Origin: an uncultured Chlamydiae bacterium
GTDB taxonomy: Bacteria; Chlamydiota; Chlamydiia; Chlamydiales; CALBHK01
Direction: 5' to 3'
NCBI GenBank assembly: GCA_937894565.1
Contig: CALBHK010000215.1
Coordinates: forward strand, 1 to 11,517
Length of the DNA stretch: 11,517 nt
Of the stretch, positions 6,493-11,517 are shown one piece after another. Both the position numbers and the translations under genes were made by a program. Numbering within the stretch: the first letter of the stretch is position 1; each line of letters begins with the position of its first letter. The notes under the pieces are model-generated. The model had not been told where the DNA came from. It saw only the letters and a program-made list of their open reading frames with translations, and ran no database searches.

Positions 6493-7551
6493 TCAAGGGA
6501 GAAATCTTAAAATTGCTTTAAATATTCCATTTTCTTTCCAACGAATATATTGAGAATAAACTGATTTACCTGGAGGATATTCTTTGGGCAGTTTTCTTAT
6601 TGGTGTTTTAGTATCAATATGAAGAAAAATTGCGTTTAAAATCACTCTAGGATCATGTTTTGATGGTCGACCTGATCTAGACTTAAGTTTAGGTATCTTT
6701 TGACATAACATATCCCACTCAAGAACAGAGACTTCTCTAGCTATCCTACTGGAACTACTATGTGGTCTAAGCGATAATGAAGTTACCGAACCCTTTATTC
6801 CAGCATTTTTACCTGCCTTTTTAAACACCCTATCAATATCTCCGGGCAAAAGAGGCCCTCCGTTTTTGTTAGAAAATACAAACCCAGAATCCTGTCGTAT
6901 TTGTTTATTTAATGCTACCCAAAGTTTTTCCTTAAGATAGTGGCCAACTATATGACTACTCTTTTGAGAAGAACGAGACAAAGAAATACACCCGGAAAAT
7001 ACGTCTTCAACATCTATTTCTAAAATAGTTAATCGAAGAATTTCTTCTAAGGTGACGTAATCATTCCCCTTGCTCAATTTTTGGTTTAAAAACCACAAAA
7101 TTTCAGCAATTACTTCTGCTGTCGCACTTAACTTTCCAAGTTCCTCGATAAAAGATTTATATTCCAAACGATCTAAAAAAGAACATTTTCTTTTTTTTCT
7201 TCCAGTTTGTTTACGATACTTGGCTTTAGAAACTTTGCTTTTGGGTATATTTATAACCCATCCAATGGGAATATTGTATCTAGCGCATAATTCTTTAAGC
7301 TCTTTATTAGAAATCATCCATGGAAGAATTGTGCTTTTTGCTTTAGAACGAATGCATGCACGAGTGACCTCCCAATTTCTTCTAGGCTCAGGCTCAGGAT
7401 CTGATATTTTTTTACCATCGACAGGAGTTAGTTGAAAATAAAACAATCTATCATCAGTAATGGCTTCTTCAGGAACAAAAAACAGAGGAAGATAAACCCA
7501 TTCACCTTTGTAGTAAACACAAGTGACGGGGAATCTGTTAAAATTAATCAT
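6493..7551 (-). CDS. Tyrosine-recombinase-like protein fused to a DUF4096 transposase DNA-binding domain
   Basis: 352 residues from ATG 7551; an in-frame TTG precedes it, but GAGAGG about five bases before the ATG favours this start. Residues about 1-126 are unrecognised, with a Lys/Arg-rich stretch at 105-124. Residues about 127-265 follow the outline of a tyrosine recombinase catalytic domain: EEILRLTILEID where active enzymes have R-x-x-E-(L/I)-x-x-L, then GFVFSNKNGGPLLPGDIDRVFKKAGKNAG and SLSLRPH where active enzymes have HxLRH. The first catalytic Arg, the box II His and the Tyr box are absent, so recombinase activity is unlikely. Residues about 275-353 match DUF4096, the N-terminal winged-helix domain of IS5-type transposases: LEWDML, GRPSKHDPRVILNAIF, PIRKLPKEYPPGKSVYSQYIRWKENGIFKAIL. 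No DDE domain follows. The gene overlaps the integrase end by 8 bp. A regulator or accessory recombination factor is my inference. Confidence 0.55.
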   Translation of the reverse strand: MINFNRFPVTCVYYKGEWVYLPLFFVPEEAITDDRLFYFQLTPVDGKKISDPEPEPRRNWEVTRACIRSKAKSTILPWMISNKELKELCARYNIPIGWVINIPKSKVSKAKYRKQTGRKKRKCSFLDRLEYKSFIEELGKLSATAEVIAEILWFLNQKLSKGNDYVTLEEILRLTILEIDVEDVFSGCISLSRSSQKSSHIVGHYLKEKLWVALNKQIRQDSGFVFSNKNGGPLLPGDIDRVFKKAGKNAGIKGSVTSLSLRPHSSSSRIAREVSVLEWDMLCQKIPKLKSRSGRPSKHDPRVILNAIFLHIDTKTPIRKLPKEYPPGKSVYSQYIRWKENGIFKAILRFLP

Positions 7552-8632
7552 CAATCCTCTCTTCTTTTTTTTCTAAACGATTTTGACTCTTTTCCATTAC
7601 TTTCAAAAGATGCTCTTGGCTATAATGAGCATATCTTTTCGTCATTGCGGGCGAGCGGTGCCCAAGAATTGCCATGAGCTCGCCTTGCGTAGCTCCAGCC
7701 ATTGCCATATCAGAAGCCGCCGTGTGCCTGAGGTCGTGAAATCGAAAGTCGCTAATCCCTGCGCGTTTGCATGTTCTCTCAAAGGCATCTCTAATCGAAA
7801 CTTTTTGTTGTGAACTTGTATTTCGATGCGATCTGAAAATCATTTCATTTGGAGGGGCACCAAAAGTCGGATATTCGCGAAAAATCTCGGCCGAATCTTT
7901 AGTCAAAGGAATAATTCGTCTGTCGCCATTTTTCGTCTTTAATAAGGTAACCGTGCATCGCGTAAAATCAACATCCCCCCACCGCAATCCAACAATCTCA
8001 CCAAATCGCATGCCGGTAATCAGAGCCAGAGATACAATGGGCAATAGATTTAAATTGCGCGATTCAGCGCAGGCGTGTAACAACCTACCTTTCTCTTCTT
8101 TTGAAAGAAAGCGCTCTCTTCCCGGATTTTCCGATGGCTTACCTACATTACGCATAGGACTATCTTGAAGCCATCCCCATTCCTTCACTGCTACAGTTAA
8201 AGCTTTGCCCAAAGCGCTCAAATAGCGATTAACTGTACTTGAGCTGCGCAATGCTCCCCTTACTGTTATTTCATTCAGCAATTGATCACGCCCCTCAGCA
8301 ATCACAGCGGGCGTCAAATCCGCAAGCAATAGATATCCGCACCATTCATCCCACCAGCTCAATAAACTTGCCTGCTTCTTAAGTCTTTGGGGGGATTTGG
8401 ACAGCCATTGGCTTACAAAGCGTTTAATCATATCCCCAACAGTATGCCGCTTAGCCTCCGATATTTTAACGTGTCTGCCATCGCGCATAGCACTTTCCGT
8501 ATCCTGAACCCATTTTTTTGCTTGAGTTTTTGTTCTAAAAGATTCTCGCTCCGGAGGATGCCCCTTAAGGCGCACCTCCGCATGGTATGTTATTTCACCA
8601 CTTTTCTTTGTTACCTCTCTAATGTAGCCCAT
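7544..8632 (-). CDS. Tyrosine-type site-specific integrase
   Basis: 362 residues from ATG 8632, chosen over an upstream in-frame GTG at 8638 because GAGG sits five bases before this ATG. N-terminal arm-binding region: MGYIREVTKKSGEITYHAEVRLKGHPPERESFRTKTQAKKW. SAM-like core-binding domain: about residues 60-165. Catalytic domain with a full active site: Arg209 in TGMRFGEI, Lys232 or Lys234 in LLKTKNGDRR, His299 and Arg302 in FHDLRHTAASDMA, His325 in LGHRS and nucleophile Tyr334 in KRYAHYS. It should integrate and excise the element. The target is very probably the tRNA-Leu(UAA) 3' region, a copy of which lies 458 bp upstream of the start. The gap between them contains repeats that could be arm sites. 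The gene is intact and overlaps the fusion gene downstream. Confidence 0.94.
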   Translation of the reverse strand: MGYIREVTKKSGEITYHAEVRLKGHPPERESFRTKTQAKKWVQDTESAMRDGRHVKISEAKRHTVGDMIKRFVSQWLSKSPQRLKKQASLLSWWDEWCGYLLLADLTPAVIAEGRDQLLNEITVRGALRSSSTVNRYLSALGKALTVAVKEWGWLQDSPMRNVGKPSENPGRERFLSKEEKGRLLHACAESRNLNLLPIVSLALITGMRFGEIVGLRWGDVDFTRCTVTLLKTKNGDRRIIPLTKDSAEIFREYPTFGAPPNEMIFRSHRNTSSQQKVSIRDAFERTCKRAGISDFRFHDLRHTAASDMAMAGATQGELMAILGHRSPAMTKRYAHYSQEHLLKVMEKSQNRLEKKEERIDD

Positions 8633-8688
8633 GCACACCTCACAACTAAATAAAACAGTTTACAACATTCCAAAATAAACTGACACAA

Positions 8689-8717
8689 GGGATTAACAAT
8701 CCCATGCGGCATGCCGC
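8689..8717. promoter_or_regulatory. Adjacent hairpin and perfect palindrome upstream of integrase
   Basis: GGGATT-AAC-AATCCC (6-bp stem) at 8689-8703 is followed three bases later by GCGGCATGCCGC (8706-8717), a perfect 12-bp palindrome. The GC-rich palindrome stands out in AT-rich surroundings. It lies 57-85 bp upstream of the integrase ATG, where a repressor or Xis-type activator would bind. Confidence 0.4.
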
Positions 8718-8725
8718 TTATAACC

Positions 8726-8781
8726 GCGTAAGAATAGAATTTGCGTATGCAAAAGCGCAAAATTACGCACTTTTTACGCAC
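8726..8781. repeat. TGCGTAA-family repeats, left group
   Basis: GCGTAA at 8726, TGCGTA at 8742, then TTACGCAC at 8763 and again at 8774, an exact 8-bp direct repeat at 11-bp spacing. The same family, inverted and also at 11-bp spacing, recurs at 9008-9037. Possible integrase arm-type sites or initiator sites. Confidence 0.5.
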
Positions 8782-8846
8782 TTCATAATAAAATTGAGAC
8801 TTTTTGCTTAAATTGATGATCATAGACAACAATGAAAATCGTAAAG

Positions 8847-8928
8847 TTGCCACGTCTGCCACGTCGCCCCTTTTTTCTATGTGTGGCAGGTTTTTCCCTC
8901 TGTTGCCACGCGTGTCACGTCTGCCACG
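8847..8928. repeat. Iteron cluster B (9-bp GTGGCAxxx repeats)
   Basis: Same 9-bp unit as cluster A. On the minus strand, GCCAC cores at 8849-8853 and 8858-8862 (plus a decayed copy near 8866) and at 8905-8909, 8914-8918 (GTCAC variant) and 8923-8927. On the plus strand, GTGGCAGG at 8883. Spacing within groups is exactly 9 bp. Two short groups flank the single opposite copy, giving an ordered rather than random arrangement. Cluster B lies about 5 kb from cluster A. Confidence 0.72.
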
Positions 8929-8948
8929 CCAAGAATGAAGGTGAGCTG

Positions 8949-8976
8949 AAAAAAAATACCCCAAATTAATGGGGTA
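8949..8976 (-). terminator. Intrinsic terminator downstream of the tRNA remnant
   Basis: Read on the minus strand: TACCCCA-TTAATT-TGGGGTA (7-bp stem, 6-base loop) followed directly by eight T residues. It lies about 115 bases downstream of the tRNA-Leu 3' end in the same orientation. The simplest reading is a terminator for the tRNA transcript when the core is attached to an intact tRNA gene; it would also shield the integrase promoter. Confidence 0.6.
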
Positions 8977-9007
8977 AAGATGAATTGTGCAGGTGTGTTG
9001 TGGTTTA

Positions 9008-9037
9008 GTGCGTAAAATTTGCGTAAATGATACGCAA
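9008..9037. repeat. TGCGTAA-family repeats, right group
   Basis: GTGCGTAA at 9008-9015 and TTGCGTAA at 9019-9026 (11-bp spacing) followed by the inverted copy TACGCAA at 9031-9037. They mirror the TTACGCAC pair at 8763/8774. Their distance of about 50-80 bp from the tRNA core is typical for integrase arm sites. Confidence 0.5.
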
Positions 9038-9089
9038 ACGCGGTATTGAAAATTGCTAAAATCAAACGTAAGTCGTTGAGTATAAAGAA

Positions 9090-9146
9090 TGCTCGGAGCC
9101 GGACTCGAACCGGCACAGTATTGCTACCGAGGGATTTTAAGTCGCC
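9090..9146 (-). tRNA. Partial tRNA-Leu(UAA): 3' portion, probable attachment core
   Basis: On the minus strand the sequence reads as the 3' part of a class II tRNA. There is an anticodon loop CTTAAAA (anticodon TAA, 9135-9141), a 3' anticodon strand TCCCT, a variable arm CGGTA-GCAA-TACTG (5-bp stem), a T arm GCCGG-TTCGAGT-CCGGC, acceptor strand TCCGAGC and discriminator A at 9090. No CCA is encoded. The 5' anticodon strand GGCGA pairs imperfectly with TCCCT. The D arm and the expected 5' acceptor GCTCGGA are absent upstream, so the gene is not functional here. Tyrosine integrases commonly use the anticodon-loop-to-3'-end part of tRNA genes as core, and an integrase gene lies 458 bp away. I therefore read this as an att site. 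No second copy is visible in the window. Confidence 0.82.
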
Positions 9147-9489
9147 ACCACTTTCGTTATGTTACATCACGCATCCTAACTTTACATAGTAAATGCTACC
9201 ACACCCAAACGTTTGTGTGTACTGATTTGTGAGGTGCTGATACCACGGATCGCGTGGTGTAATGACCCACATTTGGCCCACGAATTACTGTGACTAGATT
9301 ATAGAAACTCTTGTCACAATTTAGTTGCGCACACAATAAAAAATTTTCTTTGTAAAAAACAGTCTACTTGTTTACAATTACCACGAGAGATCTAGCTTGA
9401 AAAGATAATCACAAGGTATTGCAGGCACTCTTATATATTGAGAGTGATTGAACATAATGATAGACTTTTATAAACATGAGGAAAAATAA
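9147..9489. other. Non-coding stretch before the peptide/YcaO unit
   Basis: About 340 bp without a supported gene. It contains a 20-bp near-perfect palindrome (9201-9220), a 6-bp hairpin ACCACG-GATCG-CGTGGT (9242-9258), and an inverted repeat CACTCTTA-TATAT-TGAGAGTG with one G-T pair (9427-9447) shortly before the peptide gene. Two weak sigma70-like candidates are TTGTCA-N18-AATAAA (9311-9340) and TTGAGA-N17-TAGACT (9438-9466). Neither is convincing, so the promoter of the YcaO unit is unresolved. Confidence 0.4.
9201..9220. promoter_or_regulatory. 20-bp near-perfect palindrome, candidate operator
   Basis: ACACCCAAACGTTTGTGTGT: nine of ten base positions are symmetric, with a perfect 10-bp CAAACGTTTG core. 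It lies just outside the tRNA remnant on the side of the YcaO unit, and could be an operator for that unit or part of a recombination site. Confidence 0.4.
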
Positions 9490-9722
9490 ATGAAAAATCA
9501 AAAAAAATGGAATGGTTAATTTTAGATAATCAAATTAACGAAGAAATTGGTCTAGGGCGAACCCGTTCAGAGATCAACGTATTGGAACCAAAAGAATTCG
9601 ATGAGGAGACTCATTTTCCATCGATAGAGGAAGAGGCTATTTTTAACGAACTAGGTTTAGGCAAAAATGATCTTAATAAGGAAATATTCATTTCAGAGCA
9701 TAACTTGAACTCAAACCAGTAA
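9490..9722 (+). CDS. Short acidic peptide (candidate RiPP precursor) with A8 frameshift site
   Basis: A good ribosome-binding site (GAGGA, seven bases upstream) points to ATG 9490, but that frame gives MKNQKKWNG and stops. The long frame opens at ATG 9507, which has no ribosome-binding site of its own. The two join at an eight-A run (9500-9507): the heptamer A-AAA-AAA is in phase for a -1 slip, giving MKNQKK then MEWLILDNQINEEIGLGR and onwards, about 77 residues. One extra A would do the same. The long frame (71 residues) is acidic, lacks Cys and repeats the motif E-(I/L)-G-L-G-(R/K) at residues 13-18 and 48-53. It ends NLNSNQ. A strong terminator follows, then a YcaO gene: the usual place of a RiPP precursor. 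No known precursor family is recognised, and the small number of Ser/Thr residues limits azoline chemistry. A pseudogene or a regulatory peptide is possible. Confidence 0.5.
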
Positions 9723-9732
9723 TAAAGCTGAC

Positions 9733-9762
9733 TACCTGCCAATTAGTTATAATTGGCAGGTA
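9733..9762 (+). terminator. Strong intrinsic terminator/attenuator between peptide gene and YcaO
   Basis: Perfect 13-bp stem TACCTGCCAATTA / TAATTGGCAGGTA with a 4-base loop GTTA, followed by TTAATAATTTTTCTTTT. It lies 11 bases after the peptide stop and 36 bases before the YcaO start. Partial read-through here would give much more peptide mRNA than enzyme mRNA, as is common in RiPP operons. Confidence 0.75.
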
Positions 9763-9798
9763 TTAATAATTTTTCTTTTCTACACAAGAGATTCCTAA

Positions 9799-11031
9799 AT
9801 GTATTATGAAAGAATATGCTCTCCTCAAAAAGCTATTAGTTTATTCGATGAGGAGCTCATAACATTAAATCTAAGTTACAAATTATCTTTCATTGGCAAC
9901 TCCCCTTTCACCTCAAAATGCACTCTTTATCATCTTGACAACAGTATAGCTGATGTTGGCAATGGAAAAGGCCTCGGATTGAATTCAGAAATCAGTGCTA
10001 AATATGAAGCCTTAGAACACTATTTAAGCACGCAAAAGAGCGCATTATCAAATACATGTTTTTTTACATCGTTCCATGAAATCAAAAATAAACTATCCGC
10101 TATTAATATAAAGGCATTGCCTTCTAACTTAATGACCACTGACAATGAAAAAATAAAAACAGCTTGGATAACTCTAAAAAGTTACTCTAATGATCATCTC
10201 ATTTACGTTCCTTACTTCTCTGTAAATCCTGATTATATTAAAACACCTTTTCAGTCCGATCAACTCAACTACTCAACATTTTTAGTCAGAACTACAAATA
10301 ACGGAACAGCCATTGGAGCTACCCTTGAAGAGGCAATTCTTCATGCAATTAACGAGTTGGTTGAGAGGGATGCCATATCCACGTTGCTGCTTTCGGCATT
10401 TGCTAAAGACCGTCCTCACAGAATAAAAATTCTAGATAAATCCTCCCTGCCTGTTTCTTTATTATCTATTGTTAAAAAAATAGAATCTGACTATCAAGAA
10501 GAGATGCTAATTTTTGACATCACAAATGATATAGGCATCCCTGTCTTTTGTGCTACTTTTACTAAACAAGGTCAATCTATCCAGCCAATGGGATTTGGAG
10601 CGTCACTAAACCCATGCTATGCAGTCGAAAGAGCTCTTTTAGAAGCACTCCAATCATTACATCTATATGACAATACTTTGCGCGAAGAGGACGATTGGAT
10701 ACTAGGCAGATTTAATCAGTGGCCAAAATTAAAAAAGTGTGCAAAGTGTGATTTACTCTCCTTAGTTAAATCTGGCAATATAGAAGAGCGAAAATTTTTG
10801 GATAGTGCAAATTTAACAGATAATTTACAAAAGACGATAGAAAGGATTTTGGACATTTTATCAAAAAGCAATCTCCAGGTCTTCTACACGAATCATTATT
10901 ATTCAGTCAGTGGAATTGCTTGCGTAAAAGTCGTTATTCCAGGTTTAGAGCAGTTTCATCGGGTAAGATATGGTAGTTTTGTCATTCCCAATGATCGCGG
11001 CGTTGCTGTTCTCTTGGCGCAATCCACATGA
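9799..11031 (+). CDS. YcaO-family ATP-dependent peptide-modifying enzyme
   Basis: 410 residues, about the length of a stand-alone YcaO domain. YcaO enzymes activate a peptide amide backbone with ATP to make azolines, amidines or thioamides. Conserved blocks are all visible. GKGLGLNSEISAKYEALEHYLS (56-77) holds the first nucleotide/Mg-binding acidic residues. NNGTAIGATLEEAILHAINELVERDAIS (167-194) contains the hallmark E-L-x-E-R-D at 186-191. GFGASLNPCYAVERALLEALQ (265-285) and CVKVVIPGLEQF (375-386) complete the set. Nothing suggests inactivation. No proline-rich PxPxP tail, fused partner domain or recognisable RRE is seen. CAKC (314-317) is an extra Cys pair of unknown role. No E1/ThiF-type, TfuA or dehydrogenase partner lies in view, so the chemistry is undetermined. 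The start has AAGAG eight bases upstream. The stop overlaps the next gene's ATG, indicating coupling. Substrate is inferred to be the upstream peptide. Confidence 0.88.
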   Translation: MYYERICSPQKAISLFDEELITLNLSYKLSFIGNSPFTSKCTLYHLDNSIADVGNGKGLGLNSEISAKYEALEHYLSTQKSALSNTCFFTSFHEIKNKLSAINIKALPSNLMTTDNEKIKTAWITLKSYSNDHLIYVPYFSVNPDYIKTPFQSDQLNYSTFLVRTTNNGTAIGATLEEAILHAINELVERDAISTLLLSAFAKDRPHRIKILDKSSLPVSLLSIVKKIESDYQEEMLIFDITNDIGIPVFCATFTKQGQSIQPMGFGASLNPCYAVERALLEALQSLHLYDNTLREEDDWILGRFNQWPKLKKCAKCDLLSLVKSGNIEERKFLDSANLTDNLQKTIERILDILSKSNLQVFYTNHYYSVSGIACVKVVIPGLEQFHRVRYGSFVIPNDRGVAVLLAQST

Positions 11032-11517
11032 TTAGGAACGTAAAAATTATTTCAATTTCTGGAAAGAAACTAATTTCCTTTAACGAAGGTAACAAGTTGA
11101 TATTCATTGATGGAAGTTACGTTCATACTTTAAATTTTAGAGCACGACTTCTCGGAGTTATTGGAGATAAATTAATCGTTTCGATAAAGAACAGATATCT
11201 TGTTTCGCTATCCTCATCGACCTTTTTACTTGATCTAGTCATTTATAAAGGCCCAATTGAAGCCCATGCAAATTCTGATACTGCAATTTGGTTTCAATGC
11301 AAAAATCAAGTTTTTTACATTAATTCCGATATGAAAATCTCACTTTATGACGATTTTTCTCACACCCGTTTAATAAACATCATTTATTTGCATGTTTTGA
11401 AAACCGTAGCTTTTATAATTCAAGCTGATGATGGCATAAGAATCCATTTTGATGATTCGTATTTAAACACACTTTTTTTTTCTGGAATATTTCAAACTCC
11501 AGAAATTTATTTTGAAT
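11028..11517 (+). CDS. Unknown protein coupled to YcaO, truncated by window edge
   Basis: An open frame of 163 codons starts at ATG 11028 in an ATGA overlap with the YcaO stop and continues to the end of the window without a stop. The start MIRNVKIISISGKKLISFNEG leads into alternating hydrophobic strands (KLIFIDGSYVHTL, LLGVIGDKLIVSIKNRYLVSL, TAIWFQCKNQVFYIN, KTVAFIIQADDGIRIHF). This pattern suggests a beta-rich, possibly propeller-like protein. No signal peptide or membrane helix is seen in the visible part, and I recognise no family. The overlap implies joint translation with YcaO, so it is the best candidate for a partner: substrate-binding subunit, second maturation enzyme or target protein. 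This is inference from position only. Confidence 0.65.
   Translation, partial: MIRNVKIISISGKKLISFNEGNKLIFIDGSYVHTLNFRARLLGVIGDKLIVSIKNRYLVSLSSSTFLLDLVIYKGPIEAHANSDTAIWFQCKNQVFYINSDMKISLYDDFSHTRLINIIYLHVLKTVAFIIQADDGIRIHFDDSYLNTLFFSGIFQTPEIYFE

Larger units (their letters stand above)
8639..9089. other. Non-coding control region between integrase and attachment core
   Basis: About 450 bp with no convincing gene; the short open frames across it have repeat-driven compositions and no ribosome-binding sites. It holds, from left to right, a 7-bp inverted repeat CAGTTTA/TAAACTG (8656-8682), a hairpin and a 12-bp palindrome (8689-8717), TGCGTAA-type repeats (8726-8781), GTGGCA iteron cluster B (8847-8928), a minus-strand terminator (8949-8976) and more TGCGTAA repeats (9008-9037). 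The density of sites suggests a combined integrase promoter, attachment and replication-control locus. Confidence 0.6.

Noticed and set aside
6493..6770. IS5-family insertion sequence remnant
   Set aside because: The DUF4096 domain is in frame with the upstream protein and ends at a clean stop. No DDE transposase domain, terminal inverted repeats or target duplication could be found in the flanks, so I call it a domain fusion.
7070..8168. Plus-strand open frames across the fusion and integrase genes
   Set aside because: They are antisense to genes with clear conserved motifs and have no protein signature.
8611..9116. Two overlapping minus-strand open frames (8611-8964 and 8877-9116)
   Set aside because: They cross iterons, the terminator and the tRNA remnant, have no ribosome-binding sites, and the encoded sequence is low-complexity where repeats occur. 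Better explained as non-coding control DNA.
9090..9180. Complete tRNA-Leu gene
   Set aside because: The expected 5' acceptor GCTCGGA and the D arm are not present upstream of the anticodon, and the 5' anticodon strand pairs poorly. Only the 3' part is present.
9242..9258. Short hairpin ACCACG-GATCG-CGTGGT as a terminator
   Set aside because: No T run follows on either strand and the stem is only 6 bp; left as an unexplained inverted repeat.

Overview
The window is a composite of three kinds of DNA. Bases 1 to about 446 are a low-GC fragment of lepA (EF-4), reading on the minus strand, whose residues look like those of Campylobacterota. It stops abruptly next to an unrelated lipoprotein gene, which suggests either an assembly join or a recombination breakpoint. 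The rest is moderately AT-rich DNA from another bacterium. I cannot name that host with confidence. The tRNA-Leu remnant lacks an encoded CCA, and the gene styles would fit an intracellular or amoeba-associated lineage such as environmental Chlamydiota. That is a weak guess.

Layout. (1) 1-446: lepA fragment, minus strand. (2) 449-1444: lipoprotein with HAF-like repeats, plus strand, converging on the next block. (3) 1456-8632: an integrative element with every gene on the minus strand. In transcription order these are tyrosine integrase, a recombinase-like/DUF4096 fusion protein, an AlpA/Xis-type DNA-binding protein, a DUF927 helicase-like ATPase, a small replication-associated protein, a zinc-ribbon/Toprim primase, a 154-residue mobile-element protein, an HGG-motif protein and a 66-residue unknown. 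Several starts and stops overlap, so translation is probably coupled. (4) 8639-9089: a non-coding control block with palindromes, a second GTGGCA iteron cluster, 11-bp-spaced TGCGTAA repeats and a minus-strand terminator. (5) 9090-9146: the 3' part of a tRNA-Leu(UAA) gene, the likely attachment core. (6) 9147-9489: non-coding DNA with a good palindrome. (7) 9490-11517: a plus-strand unit made of a short acidic peptide gene with an A8 frameshift site, a strong terminator, a YcaO-family enzyme and an overlapping unknown gene cut by the window edge.

How the parts may work together. The element looks like a P4-like satellite or integrative plasmid. Primase and helicase functions sit on separate genes, and two clusters of the same 9-bp iteron lie about 5 kb apart, one inside the replication operon and one beside the attachment site. 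This resembles the ori/crr arrangement of phage P4. Integrase, Xis-like protein and tRNA core supply integration and excision. No capsid, portal or terminase gene is visible.

The most novel part is the right-hand unit. Peptide, terminator and YcaO in that order is the layout of a ribosomally made, post-translationally modified peptide (RiPP) locus. However, the peptide has no cysteine, carries two E(I/L)GLG(R/K) motifs, and needs a -1 shift, or one missing A, to join its ribosome-binding site and start codon to its main frame. Because it lies on the 5' side of the tRNA remnant, it may belong to a second, tandemly integrated island.
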